From the NCBI GenBank assembly GCA_039908095.1, contig JAMOBJ010000003.1, forward strand, positions 67,643-131,642: a DNA stretch of 64,000 nt, written 5' to 3'. The notes below the pieces were generated by a model. That model worked only from the letters and a program-made list of their open reading frames with translations, searched no databases and was not told the origin of the DNA. The number at the start of each line of letters is the position of its first letter. The stretch's first letter is position 1. The position numbers were made by a program, and so were the translations under genes. Below, one piece after another: positions 1-8,709 of the stretch. Source of the stretch: Nitrospirae bacterium YQR-1 (GTDB lineage Bacteria; Nitrospirota; Thermodesulfovibrionia; Thermodesulfovibrionales; Magnetobacteriaceae).

Positions 1-465
1 TGATGACAGTGCCTCAAGCCTGTTTTCAAAATCCTTAAGCGTTTCCTTGCCCGCATCCGCTATTTTTTCATAATCTATTTTTTCATGCACCGGAGTCGGG
101 ACACTCTGTTTAAGTGTCGTCTCAAGACGATTATCAAAAGCGGCGGCCATAGTGCTTAGTTCTGTTGAAAGAGTTGTCAGCTTACTTTCAATTGCCAGCA
201 TGAAGTCCTCTAATCCGGCCTTGAGTGTTGGTATGCCACATGTGGTTAGTGTCAGCATTTCAAGTTTATTCTCAAAATCCTTCAGAGTCTCCTTATTGGC
301 CTCTGCAATTTTTTCATAATCTGTCTCTTGAACAGCTTGACTGATTGCTGCGCTGAGACTCGTTTCAAAGTTTGCAGCCATAGTGGAAATTTCTAATGAA
401 AGCCCGGAAAGTCTGCTTTCAACTCCGGCATAATATGTCTCTGACTGAATTTTCATTGAGGGTAT
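1..465 (-). repeat. Tandem ~76-codon coding repeat in the VWA protein tail
   Basis: Two adjacent units lie at about 465-236 and 235-1. Each begins IPS/IPT, passes through ESRLSGLS or ESKLTTLS, then STMAA, and ends DYEKIA(E/D)A(N/G)KETLKDFEN. The second unit reaches the window edge, so further copies may follow outside. The units are alike in protein and differ in DNA, so this is an older duplication inside the gene. Confidence 0.75.
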
Positions 466-2058
466 ATCACTTAGTGCTCCTGTGAGAGTTTCATACTTAG
501 AATTAAAGCTCACGGTAAGCTCCTGTTTTAACTCTGCTATTTTAGCAGACAGTATGTCTGCCACCATAGCCTGTGCTCTCTCCGCCCCTGCGCTTTGTTC
601 AGTTTTATACATCTCTCTTATTCTCTCAAGGGCGCTCTCAACAACGCTTATACGTGATTGCAACACGCCGGAAAGATTAGAAATGTTCTCCTGTAAAAGC
701 ACATATTCCTGACTCTTTATCTCCCCGATGTTTGCTATAGCATTTTTAGTTTCTATTTCAAGCCGTCTCAGGATATTTTTTATATTTTCGTGTGTACCCT
801 CAACAAACTTGTTCATCAAACTATGAATGAAGCCCTCAAGTCCTTCATTATCAGTTATTATCAATTCGCTTTTATGAATTTCAGAAAGCCTCGCATTAAT
901 TAATTTCAATTCACTCTGCATATCTTTAACGGCAAATGTAACTGAAGTGTCGGCGCCTTTCTTTTTACTCAATAGCAATATAAGGACAATTAAGAACAGT
1001 AAAAATATGATAATCAACAAAATAAGCCACTGATAGTTAAGCATCAGCTCTCCGATTGAACCGGGCGATTCGGCTTTCGTTACAGCAGTCACGGTGCTTT
1101 TTGGCTCAGGGGTACTCTGGGGCGTGCTCTGCGCAGTACCGGCAGGCACAGTAGTGGCTCCGGATGGGGGTAAAGCAAATTCTCTTTTTAATGAAATCTC
1201 CCCTCCCTGATATTTCAGCTTAACCAGACACTCATGCTTTCCCGCTGCTCCGGCGTACTTATAATCAATTAAATACTTAACCCTTTTAGGGATGAAGATT
1301 GCCCTCGAAAGACCTTGAATCTCCTCAAAACCAGGATTAACCAGCATCGTACCCTTTGTAAGCTTTGTTATATTATCCAGAGACTCAAAGTACAGCCGGT
1401 TGTTACCATATACCATTACATGTATAGGAATATGGGGCTTTTTAAAATCTTTGAGGAGCTCCTCAAAAGTTATATCGCTGTGGTCATCTTTTGCATCTGT
1501 AATTACCAACATGGACGTCTTTGCCGTCTTTGATTTCTCTGCTAATTTAAGTCCATCTGAAATTGCGCGGTAAAGTAAGGTTTTTTGCTCCAGAGCCGTA
1601 AGTGAATCTGTTTTACTTATCAGGGTGTCCTTATCATCAGTTAAGTTTTCAAGAATCCTTATATAGTTTCCAAAAGTCATAAGCATTACATAGTTACCGT
1701 CGGTAATGGGAGCAAGGAGGTAGGAAGCGTATTTTTTAGCACTTGCAAGCGGAATTCCATTCATACTCCTGCTCACATCAAATGCTAAAATAAGCGCCGT
1801 TGACTCATCGTTGACAGGGGTTAATGAAAAATCGCCTATTGTTTGGCCATCTACGGTTACACCGGTGTTTTCCTTCTTTAGCGGAATATCGCTGTCGTTG
1901 GAAACCACTACAGCCGTAACCCTGCTGTTGCCGTTAAGTTGTATATCATGAAATTCAAACGGAGACTTCTTTACACCGGAAACATTTGCGGTCACAGCTG
2001 AAATCACAACAACAAATACTATCGCTGCTATACAGGAAAAAAATAAAGATTTTCGCAT
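1..2058 (-). CDS. VWA-domain membrane protein with repeated coiled-coil tail (partial)
   Basis: The frame is open from the ATG at 2058 (GGAG seven bases upstream, in-frame TGA just before it) to the window edge, so at least 686 residues are present and the C-terminus is missing. A signal-anchor helix fills residues 4-25. A von Willebrand A domain follows, with the metal-site motif DVSRS near residue 94 and the later TF and TD elements. A strong transmembrane helix at about 340-364 ends in KKK, which suggests an outside (periplasm or magnetosome lumen) VWA domain and a cytoplasmic tail. The tail is a long coiled coil ending in two copies of a unit of about 76 residues (each holding STMAA and KETLKDFEN). 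It is the last visible gene of the magnetosome run. A role in tethering or scaffolding is inference; I do not recognise a named gene. Confidence 0.8.
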   Translation of the reverse strand, partial: MRKSLFFSCIAAIVFVVVISAVTANVSGVKKSPFEFHDIQLNGNSRVTAVVVSNDSDIPLKKENTGVTVDGQTIGDFSLTPVNDESTALILAFDVSRSMNGIPLASAKKYASYLLAPITDGNYVMLMTFGNYIRILENLTDDKDTLISKTDSLTALEQKTLLYRAISDGLKLAEKSKTAKTSMLVITDAKDDHSDITFEELLKDFKKPHIPIHVMVYGNNRLYFESLDNITKLTKGTMLVNPGFEEIQGLSRAIFIPKRVKYLIDYKYAGAAGKHECLVKLKYQGGEISLKREFALPPSGATTVPAGTAQSTPQSTPEPKSTVTAVTKAESPGSIGELMLNYQWLILLIIIFLLFLIVLILLLSKKKGADTSVTFAVKDMQSELKLINARLSEIHKSELIITDNEGLEGFIHSLMNKFVEGTHENIKNILRRLEIETKNAIANIGEIKSQEYVLLQENISNLSGVLQSRISVVESALERIREMYKTEQSAGAERAQAMVADILSAKIAELKQELTVSFNSKYETLTGALSDIPSMKIQSETYYAGVESRLSGLSLEISTMAANFETSLSAAISQAVQETDYEKIAEANKETLKDFENKLEMLTLTTCGIPTLKAGLEDFMLAIESKLTTLSTELSTMAAAFDNRLETTLKQSVPTPVHEKIDYEKIADAGKETLKDFENRLEALSS

Positions 2059-2219
2059 TTTTATGCTCCAACATCAGAACCACAGGAGAAAGGACACTAT
2101 CGGGCACAACCACTTCCACCTTATGAGTACGCCGCCTTAACATCCCTAATCTGTGTACCAAGACCTGTACTTATACGCACCGGCACACGGACATAAATAC
2201 CGTGCCCTCCGTTTGAGTT

Positions 2220-2795
2220 TCAGTTTATGTGGTAATTATGCACTATTTTAGATAAAGAAACCTTACTTTCCACTTCCTTAAAAGCCTTATGTATCTGCTT
2301 TAAAACAACATCATATTCACTAAACTTAGGCATAATCAATTTCTTTTTTCTTTCAATTGAGTTCATAACATTCTGAATTTCTCTGAACCTGGTTACTACA
2401 ATTTCTTTATCGTCTCTTGCCTGGGCAAGCTCATCCATAAGGTGGGTTTTAACGCCGGCCGTGTTTTGCAGATCCTCTTCCACTATTTTAATATTGCCCT
2501 TATAGCGGTTAATTTCTTCAATAAGGCGCTCTTTCTTGCTTTGTAACCCGGCTATAGCGCCCCCGTAGCCCTCCACTGTGGACTCCACACGCTGCAGCTC
2601 CTCTTTTGACCTCTTTATGATAACATCAAGACCATCCGCCTCTCCGGTCAGAGTTCTAAGCTTTTCTTTTAGGACAACATTGTCCTTTACAAGCTCCTCT
2701 TTAGACTGGGCCAGCTTTTTTAGCTCATCTATTAGTTCATGTACCTCTTCAAAAACACTTTTTTCAGAATACATATCATCCATCATATCTTCCAT
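2220..2795 (-). CDS. Coiled-coil protein of the magnetosome cluster, 191 aa
   Basis: A soluble 191-residue protein that is almost entirely predicted coiled coil: charged heptads run from about residue 10 to 170 (LIDELKKLAQ, LQSKKERLIEEI, VEEDLQN). There is no signal peptide and no membrane helix. It begins MEDMMDDM, an acidic start similar to the MEDFYLTEEPEDE and MMDTDENDD starts of the next two genes upstream, which suggests one family made by duplication. It lies 65 bases downstream of the 240-aa gene in the same direction. Related coiled-coil genes in deep-branching magnetotactic bacteria carry mad names; I cannot assign a number. A structural role is inference. Confidence 0.75.
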   Translation of the reverse strand: MEDMMDDMYSEKSVFEEVHELIDELKKLAQSKEELVKDNVVLKEKLRTLTGEADGLDVIIKRSKEELQRVESTVEGYGGAIAGLQSKKERLIEEINRYKGNIKIVEEDLQNTAGVKTHLMDELAQARDDKEIVVTRFREIQNVMNSIERKKKLIMPKFSEYDVVLKQIHKAFKEVESKVSLSKIVHNYHIN

Positions 2796-2860
2796 TTTCT
2801 CACCATAGACCTTTTTGATATATATTATATGTACATTTATAAATTACAATTCCCGGCAGC

Positions 2861-3583
2861 TTACTCCGGGTTCTCATCATAATTTGCAAACTTAGCATCC
2901 AGGTTGTCCCTGTATCTCTTCTGTAAATCTGCTAACTTGCCCTCTCTGATAACCCTCTCCCCTTCCAAAGTATTTAACCGTCGCTGATAAAAGTTCAGCT
3001 TGCCGGCGGCTTTTTCCAGTTTTGACTCTAAAACGCCGACGTCTCCTATCAGATCAGCCTTTTCGTTTTCAAGCTCTTTTATTCTCATTTTTGCAAATTC
3101 GAGTTCTTTGACTGCCTTTTCGGCTTTCACTTTCAGGTCATGAATAGTTGCCTGAGCGGCGTTTCTTTCATTAACCATATACTCTACCTCTGCAAGCATC
3201 TGGTTTTTGGCAGGTATCTCCTGGCGCATCTGTTCAATCAAAGCCTCACGCTCCGCCTTTTCCAAGCGTAGGTCCGCAATCGCATCCTTTGCAGCGGTTA
3301 TGTCTCTGACTAAGGCTGCATTTATTGAGAGCACATCGTTTAGCTCCGCCTCCATTCTTACCAGCGAGACCACTATTTCCTTAACAGTTGCGCCAATATT
3401 CGGCGAGGCTGTCTCTTCATTTAGTAACTTGAATATATTTAACTCCTTTGCCTTAAAAAACCTCCTTGCAATCGGACTCACTAAAGCATCACCACCGCTC
3501 TCTATGGCAACATCATTACTATGCTCACCCGGTTCACTACCACGCTCATCCTCCGGCTCCTCTGTTAAGTAAAAGTCTTCCAT
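2861..3583 (-). CDS. Coiled-coil protein of the magnetosome cluster, 240 aa
   Basis: The first 40 residues are acidic and low in complexity (MEDFYLTEEPEDERGSEPGE). They are followed by a short ordered stretch (VSPIARRFFKAKELNIFKLL) and then a coiled coil from about 70 to the end (LRLEKAEREALIEQMRQEI, VKELEFAKMRIKELENEKA). No signal or membrane segment is seen. The gene starts four bases after the stop of the 209-aa coiled-coil gene, so the two are co-transcribed and probably translationally coupled. The short non-coil block before the coil may be a docking element shared with partners. No enzyme motif is visible. Confidence 0.75.
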   Translation of the reverse strand: MEDFYLTEEPEDERGSEPGEHSNDVAIESGGDALVSPIARRFFKAKELNIFKLLNEETASPNIGATVKEIVVSLVRMEAELNDVLSINAALVRDITAAKDAIADLRLEKAEREALIEQMRQEIPAKNQMLAEVEYMVNERNAAQATIHDLKVKAEKAVKELEFAKMRIKELENEKADLIGDVGVLESKLEKAAGKLNFYQRRLNTLEGERVIREGKLADLQKRYRDNLDAKFANYDENPE

Positions 3584-3587
3584 AGTC

Positions 3588-4217
3588 TCACCTTTTATAA
3601 TATTTTATTTTAAAATTTCTCTCCACTGTCTTTATGCCGCTGTGGAGACCCAGCAATGCATCAGAGGTCCATTTCAGCCGCTCGTGAAGGTATTCCAAAT
3701 CTTTGTATTTGGTTGAAATCCTCTGCTGCGCCTCTTCTGTCTTATCCCGGAAAGTCTCTGTCTCTCCCTTTGTAAAGTCCAAATCTATGAGGCTGGCTCC
3801 GATGTTGTTTATCTCTGTGTTGAGCCGGTCGGAAAGCTCGTTGTATTTTTCCATCAACTGCACCTTCTCCGCTTCTAAAAACTTTATCTCTGAGGCTAAT
3901 CTGTTTTCCTCGGAAAGTGGCGGCAGGTTTTTTCTCTTTATTGCACTTATTTTTTCCTCCTGCTTTTTAGCCTCTTTCTCTTTTACTAAAATCTCATATT
4001 CGAGCTTCTTTATTTCCTTTTCCAGATTATGGTTTTCCTCTTCAAGAGTTTCCACCTCTTTGGAAAGCTCCTTCTTTTCATTACCCAGACTCTCGGAATA
4101 TGAGTTGAGTTCGTCTTGATTTTCCAGGATTTTCGCTATTGCCGCCTCCCGGATGCTCTCAGTGCTGATAAAACCACTGTCCGGCATTAAGTCATCATTT
4201 TCATCTGTATCCATCAT
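3588..4217 (-). CDS. Coiled-coil protein of the magnetosome cluster, 209 aa
   Basis: A highly charged coiled-coil protein with an acidic N-terminus (MMDTDENDDLMPD) and a continuous coil from about residue 25 to 185 (KELSKEVETLEEENHNLEKE, KEKEAKKQEEKISAIKRKN). It ends in a basic tail (RNFKIKYYKR). The coil is broken once by a proline pair near residue 100 (NLPPLSEENR). The start overlaps the stop of the HEAT-repeat gene by four bases (ATGA arrangement), a sign of coupled translation. It is part of a run of three similar acidic-headed coiled-coil genes. The function is unknown; filament or scaffold formation is the likely inference. Confidence 0.75.
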   Translation of the reverse strand: MMDTDENDDLMPDSGFISTESIREAAIAKILENQDELNSYSESLGNEKKELSKEVETLEEENHNLEKEIKKLEYEILVKEKEAKKQEEKISAIKRKNLPPLSEENRLASEIKFLEAEKVQLMEKYNELSDRLNTEINNIGASLIDLDFTKGETETFRDKTEEAQQRISTKYKDLEYLHERLKWTSDALLGLHSGIKTVERNFKIKYYKR

Positions 4218-5554
4218 ATGTCCTCTGTAGTATCCCCTGATTGCTCAGAGCTTTGCACTGCGGCCTCTGAGGAGACTGATTCCGGCAAAACCGGCTCAGG
4301 AAAAACTGATTCAGTTGTCAAAGGCGATAGTTCCAGTGTCTTTACGCCTTGCCACCATCTCCTTAACTTATCTATTTCCGATGCAAGCACATCACCTTTG
4401 AGATCAATGTTGAAGGACACATACTCGCCGGTAATTGTCTTTATAGCTTCAAGCGCTTTTTCCCTGACCTCACGCGATTCATCCATAAGTGTGCGTATCA
4501 GGGGAGAAACGGCTCCTTTGTCCTTTATTGAGCTAAGGGCTGCTATGGCTGCCTTTTTCACGCCCTCGTCTCTATCATGAAGTACCTGCACAAGGGCGGG
4601 AACCGTGTCGGCGGAATCTCTCCAGCCTAAAAACATCGCCGCCGTCTTTCTGACCTCATGGTGCTCATCCTTTAACGCAGAAAGCAGCACAGGGAGGGCG
4701 TCAATGTCTGAGGCAAGTTTATATAGTCCCCTCAGACTCCCTACCCTTACCCTGAAGTTGGGAAACTTAGCAGTCTCTTTTAAAAACGGTACGGCCTCGG
4801 CATCCCCCAGATTTATCAGCGCATTTATAATGTCTGAAATCAAATACGGATTTTTATAATTGGCTGCCTCTATCAAAATCGGCACTGCGGCTTTAAACCC
4901 AAAACGGCCAAGCTCCGATACCGCCATTATTTTTATCTCCATTTCACTGTCAAGAATATCGCCTGCAATTTTAGCAAATATCTCCCGCTCGGAATCCGTC
5001 AAAAACTCTCTACTCTTTAGCGCCCTCTGGATTGCCGTCTCTATTGAAGATGATATTTTACCGTCATCCGGCTTACCCTTTTTATTTATCATAGAGACGG
5101 TCTTAGACTGGCGTTTTTGTGCCTCTTCCTGCTTTTCAAGTTCCGCAAGCTCCGCCTGTCTGCCTCTCAAACGCTCTATTTCACGTTCGTAGTCTTTGAC
5201 CTGTCTTATAATCACACTTACGCTTTCCGACTCGGCATCCTCGCCCGCAGCGCTAAGTCTGCCGATCTCTGCGTATAATTTCTTTACCTTATCTTCGTAA
5301 TCCTTAATCTTAGCGTCAAAGTCCTTCCTCCGCCCAACACCGGCAAGTCTTGTTGAGAATATATTATCCGGAAATTTAGGGAATTTCGGCAATCCCGGCA
5401 TCCTGGGCTTAATGTTCACTACAGAGTTTGCGGCTTTTGAAACAAGGTCCGCCGTTGAATCATACATGTTTAATATGGCGGCACCTCCGGCATTTAATGC
5501 CTTTGCAAATTCACTCAGCATAGAGGGCCTCTGCGTTGTTGATTTATCTTCCAT
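4214..5554 (-). CDS. HEAT-repeat protein with coiled-coil N-terminus, 446 aa
   Basis: Residues 1-60 hold a mildly hydrophobic segment (LNAGGAAILNMYDSTADLVSKA) and a proline-rich stretch (PRMPGLPKFPKFPD). A coiled coil follows at about 75-155, and then at least six HEAT (PBS-lyase type) repeats at about 170-370, for example AVPILIEAANYKNPYLISDI, VRKTAAMFLGWRDSADTVPA and VKKAAIAALSSIKDKGAVSP. HEAT repeats bind other proteins. The C-terminal 60 residues are serine, glutamate and proline rich with a repeated PEPVLPESV pattern. A good ribosome site (GGGAGG) precedes the ATG. Its place between the TauE-like gene and the coiled-coil genes suggests an adaptor for the coiled-coil set; this is inference. 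Confidence 0.8.
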   Translation of the reverse strand: MEDKSTTQRPSMLSEFAKALNAGGAAILNMYDSTADLVSKAANSVVNIKPRMPGLPKFPKFPDNIFSTRLAGVGRRKDFDAKIKDYEDKVKKLYAEIGRLSAAGEDAESESVSVIIRQVKDYEREIERLRGRQAELAELEKQEEAQKRQSKTVSMINKKGKPDDGKISSSIETAIQRALKSREFLTDSEREIFAKIAGDILDSEMEIKIMAVSELGRFGFKAAVPILIEAANYKNPYLISDIINALINLGDAEAVPFLKETAKFPNFRVRVGSLRGLYKLASDIDALPVLLSALKDEHHEVRKTAAMFLGWRDSADTVPALVQVLHDRDEGVKKAAIAALSSIKDKGAVSPLIRTLMDESREVREKALEAIKTITGEYVSFNIDLKGDVLASEIDKLRRWWQGVKTLELSPLTTESVFPEPVLPESVSSEAAVQSSEQSGDTTEDI

Positions 5555-5578
5555 CCTAGTATATACCTCCCTTTTTCT

Positions 5579-6481
5579 TTACCTGAGATTCAATAAAAGT
5601 TTCAACGCCATGAAAATTAGTAAAAAAGCTATTATCTTCTTTATAACCACGGCATTTGTTTGTTTTGCCGCCTTTGCACCAAAAACCGCCCCTAAAATTG
5701 TCCCAACCCCCACAAATATAGCATAATCAAAATCTATTGTGTGCAGCCCTATGAAGGCCAGCACGCCAAAGAAACTGGTTATCACTACGATGAAATGGCT
5801 GGTTGCAGCAGCCACGTGAATCGGGATACCGATAAAACTCATAAGAGGAACATGTAAAAGCCCTCCGCCTATGCCAAGCAACCCCGAAAGAATACCGACA
5901 ATAAAACTCCCGCCAAACCCTACCGATAAGTCCGGTGCATATGTGTGTATCTGCCCGTAGGCGTCATTCAATACCCGCTTTTTAGGCTGTTGCGCCGTCT
6001 TTTCACATACCAGCGAAAAGTCCTCCATAAATACCATGCTATAGGAAAGCACAATTAATAAAATTGAAAACATTATGGAGAAAACTAAAAAATTCAGCGC
6101 CTGCGTAAGAAACGCTCCTATTATCACGCCCACCACCGCTATTACGGAAAACTTCACTCCCAGCTCATAATCTATCCGCTTTTGCTCTATGTAGGAAAAC
6201 GTACCGGAAAGGGCATTTAAAAACACAACCGCCGTTGATGTGCCTATTGCGTGCTGCGGAGTGAAATTATAAAAAATCAAAAATATAGGTACTAATAAAA
6301 ACCCGCCGCCTGCTCCTATCATTGTGCCCAAAAACCCGACAAATAATCCTACTATAACCACCTTAATTACATCCCAAAGCCCGTCAAGCGTTATATGCTC
6401 CGGAACCGTCAGCACAGTAGCGCAGCCCCCTAACAACACAATGAGAGCGATGAGTGCCGTTACTTTCAACATGCTCTTCAC
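5579..6481 (-). CDS. TauE/SafE-family transporter, MamO C-terminal-domain-like
   Basis: A 300-residue membrane protein of the TauE/SafE (sulfite exporter-like) family. It shows two matching halves with the family glycine motifs GTMIGAGGGFLLVP and GLLGIGGGLLHVPL, and about eight helices. In Magnetospirillum the MamO protein ends in a TauE-like domain; in other lineages this domain stands alone, as here, and is often labelled MamO-Cter. The N-terminus looks like a lipoprotein signal (LIVLLGGCATV). The likely start is GTG at 6481, five bases after the 384-aa gene. The transported ion is unknown. No MamO-type protease half accompanies it in the window. Confidence 0.8.
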   Translation of the reverse strand: MKSMLKVTALIALIVLLGGCATVLTVPEHITLDGLWDVIKVVIVGLFVGFLGTMIGAGGGFLLVPIFLIFYNFTPQHAIGTSTAVVFLNALSGTFSYIEQKRIDYELGVKFSVIAVVGVIIGAFLTQALNFLVFSIMFSILLIVLSYSMVFMEDFSLVCEKTAQQPKKRVLNDAYGQIHTYAPDLSVGFGGSFIVGILSGLLGIGGGLLHVPLMSFIGIPIHVAAATSHFIVVITSFFGVLAFIGLHTIDFDYAIFVGVGTILGAVFGAKAAKQTNAVVIKKIIAFLLIFMALKLLLNLR

Positions 6482-6486
6482 GGCGG

Positions 6487-7641
6487 CTACAATATCCCAC
6501 CGGCTAAGGCGTTTTTAAGATTTTCCAAAGACATCTCATACTTATCTGATATTGATTTTAATGCCTTATGGTTAAGTTTCAGAAACTCCTCTATTGGAAC
6601 ACTAAACTGGGTAAGACGCTCTGTTACGCCTATTTCCAGCTCCCTAAGCGATACTTCCTCTTTGAGGGTCCTGACCTCTTCACGCTTTAGAGCATGATCA
6701 TTGACCGTCTTTTCAAACCCCGCTGCAAAAACCCCTTCTTCTTTTATCTGAATCTCAGTCTTCTTTATCTTTCCTTCACTCTCCGTCTTTGTGCTTTCCA
6801 GAGCATGTAGTGCAGCTGTTAACGATTCTTTACCCGATTGAAGCTCCGACACTATCTTCTGTAACTCTTCCACAGATTCGTAGCCGGTAATCTCAGCAAT
6901 TTCCCTCTCCAGCTCCTCTTTCTTTGCGGTAAGACTTTGACGCTCATTGTGTGCCTTATCGCTTTGTGCAGTGCGTGCAGAAAGGGTCTCTGTGCTTTTT
7001 GCTATCTCTTTGTTTACGTTTTCTATTGCCCTTTTAAGGCCGGCTATTTCCCCCTGTGCCTCATCCTTATACCTCTGAAGTTCGTTTAAATCCTTATACG
7101 GCGGAATCACGGATTTTTGAAAGGCAAGTGTCTCACTTAATTTTTTTGTCTCATCAGTCAGGTTATCCAGCTTCTTTTGAGCCTCGGTTACCATACTTTC
7201 TGAACGGTTTTTCTCTTCCACTATTTTCTCGTGGCTCTTCTGAAGATGTTTGGCCTTACCCTCTGAAACAGCAACCTCTTTTTTAAGTGAAAATATCAGA
7301 GCATCTCTGTCTATCAACTCCGCCGCTTTTTGCTCGATATTGGCAAACTTTTCTATTTCACGCTCTAAATGCTCTTTTTCTTTTTTAAGATGAGAAATCT
7401 GCTCTGTCATCTCTGAGGATAAATCGTTATGCTCCTTCAGGGATTTCTCGGCTTCCGAGTTTTTTAACTCAGACCGTTCTATTCTTTCCCTGTAATATTC
7501 CAGCTCTTTGGTGATTTCATGAATTTCGGCCTCTAAATTTGCCTTACGCATTTTATGTACGACATTTTCACCGAAAATACCTATCAGCCGGTGTATATCC
7601 TCTTTGGTGTATGTTATATCCTGCTCCACGAACATGCCCAT
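6487..7641 (-). CDS. Long coiled-coil protein of the magnetosome cluster, 384 aa
   Basis: An almost continuous coiled coil from about residue 35 to 340, with many charged heptads (LEAEIHEITKELEYYRERIE, LKREEVRTLKEEVSLRELE). It is framed by short ordered ends: an N-terminal block (YTKEDIHRLIGIFGENVVHK) and a C-terminal block (LNHKALKSISDKYEMSLENL). There is no signal peptide or membrane helix. It begins two bases after the stop of the 354-aa coiled-coil gene, and a second in-frame ATG at 7635 is an alternative start. A rod-like scaffold near the magnetosome membrane is plausible because its neighbours are MamQ, MamE and the TauE-like transporter, but there is no direct evidence. Confidence 0.75.
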   Translation of the reverse strand: MGMFVEQDITYTKEDIHRLIGIFGENVVHKMRKANLEAEIHEITKELEYYRERIERSELKNSEAEKSLKEHNDLSSEMTEQISHLKKEKEHLEREIEKFANIEQKAAELIDRDALIFSLKKEVAVSEGKAKHLQKSHEKIVEEKNRSESMVTEAQKKLDNLTDETKKLSETLAFQKSVIPPYKDLNELQRYKDEAQGEIAGLKRAIENVNKEIAKSTETLSARTAQSDKAHNERQSLTAKKEELEREIAEITGYESVEELQKIVSELQSGKESLTAALHALESTKTESEGKIKKTEIQIKEEGVFAAGFEKTVNDHALKREEVRTLKEEVSLRELEIGVTERLTQFSVPIEEFLKLNHKALKSISDKYEMSLENLKNALAGGIL

Positions 7642-7643
7642 GG

Positions 7644-8708
7644 TTATATCCTCAGTATATTTATGGTTTCTTCAAACAGCTTTTCCATTATCTCTATCTC
7701 TGCCTCGATGTACTTGTTTTCCTGAAAATAAGATTTTATGCCCTTAAAAACTCCCTCGTTTTCCCTTATTATTAACTCAATTCTTGCCTTTTCACGGTTA
7801 ATGACGCCTATTTCATTTATAAACTCCTTAAACTGCTTTTTAAGGTTTTCCGCCTCGATCTTCTTTGCTGCATTTTTTTCTTTTTCAGCTTCTAACTTTG
7901 CAAGCAGCTCTTCATGTGTTGTCTGCAGTGTTTCAAGTGAAAACTCAATAGCCCTCTTTTTGCTGCCAAGCTCGGTCAGCTCAGCATTTAACACCTCCTG
8001 CTGTGCCAGATACTCCTTAGACTCCTGCCTCTTTTTCTCAAGCGATGCAAGCTCTTTGGTTAATGATTCCACTGTGCTTTTTAACCCGGGCAACACACTT
8101 TCGTCCTCGTTGAGTTTGGTATTAACCGTTTCTGTTTCATGTAGGATACCGTCCCGCTTTTCAGTAAGGGACTGAAGCTCTTTTTCCATTTCGGCTTTTT
8201 TTACAAATATATCAGAAACATTTTTAATTTCAGCAATCTCGCCGTTAAGAGATTTCCTTTCCTGCTCTCTCTCTGCAATTCCTAACTTCAGCGTTTCCAT
8301 TGTATCAGAGTTGGATGATATTATCTCACTAAAAGCCGCCGTCTCGGTTTCATACTTTGTTATCGCCCCGGTTGATGCTGCAGACTTTTCCTTAAGCTCC
8401 CTTATCTCATCCTCTTGTCGTGCATACTGTTGCGCCACCTTATTCATGGAACCGATAGAAGACAACCTCCCTCTGTACATAAACACATCGGCTTGCAGCG
8501 ATTTGACCTGCTTTTCCTTTGCAGCATTGTCAACCAACACATCTTTCAAGCCGGCCTGTTTGCTTTCATAGCCTGCAATGAGTTGCAAAAGAGTTGCAGA
8601 GAGTTCTTTTAGCTCCGACTTATACTTAAGACGGTCGGCTAAAAGCTCGTCGGCTTCCTTTGTAAAACTCCCTATATCCTGCCAATTTAAAGGTTTATGC
8701 TTTTCCAT
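7644..8708 (-). CDS. Long coiled-coil protein of the magnetosome cluster, 354 aa
   Basis: A soluble coiled-coil protein. Heptad-rich segments span about residues 15-320 (RLKYKSELKELSATLLQLIA, LTEKRDGILHETETVNTKLN, KEKNAAKKIEAENLKKQFKE), with a short C-terminal block (YIEAEIEIMEKLFEETINIL). I chose the ATG at 8708, which has AGGG eight bases upstream; a GTG at 8717 is possible but overlaps the previous gene. There is no catalytic motif. It forms a compact unit with the 141-aa gene upstream and the 384-aa gene downstream, and the three proteins may assemble together. Database similarity to SMC or myosin would reflect coiled-coil composition only. Confidence 0.75.
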   Translation of the reverse strand: MEKHKPLNWQDIGSFTKEADELLADRLKYKSELKELSATLLQLIAGYESKQAGLKDVLVDNAAKEKQVKSLQADVFMYRGRLSSIGSMNKVAQQYARQEDEIRELKEKSAASTGAITKYETETAAFSEIISSNSDTMETLKLGIAEREQERKSLNGEIAEIKNVSDIFVKKAEMEKELQSLTEKRDGILHETETVNTKLNEDESVLPGLKSTVESLTKELASLEKKRQESKEYLAQQEVLNAELTELGSKKRAIEFSLETLQTTHEELLAKLEAEKEKNAAKKIEAENLKKQFKEFINEIGVINREKARIELIIRENEGVFKGIKSYFQENKYIEAEIEIMEKLFEETINILRI

Positions 8709-8709
8709 A

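Noticed and set aside
1955..2161. 68-codon minus-strand frame overlapping the start of the VWA gene
   Set aside because: It overlaps the well-supported VWA gene start in another frame, has no ribosome site, and its protein is basic and cysteine-rich with no family features.
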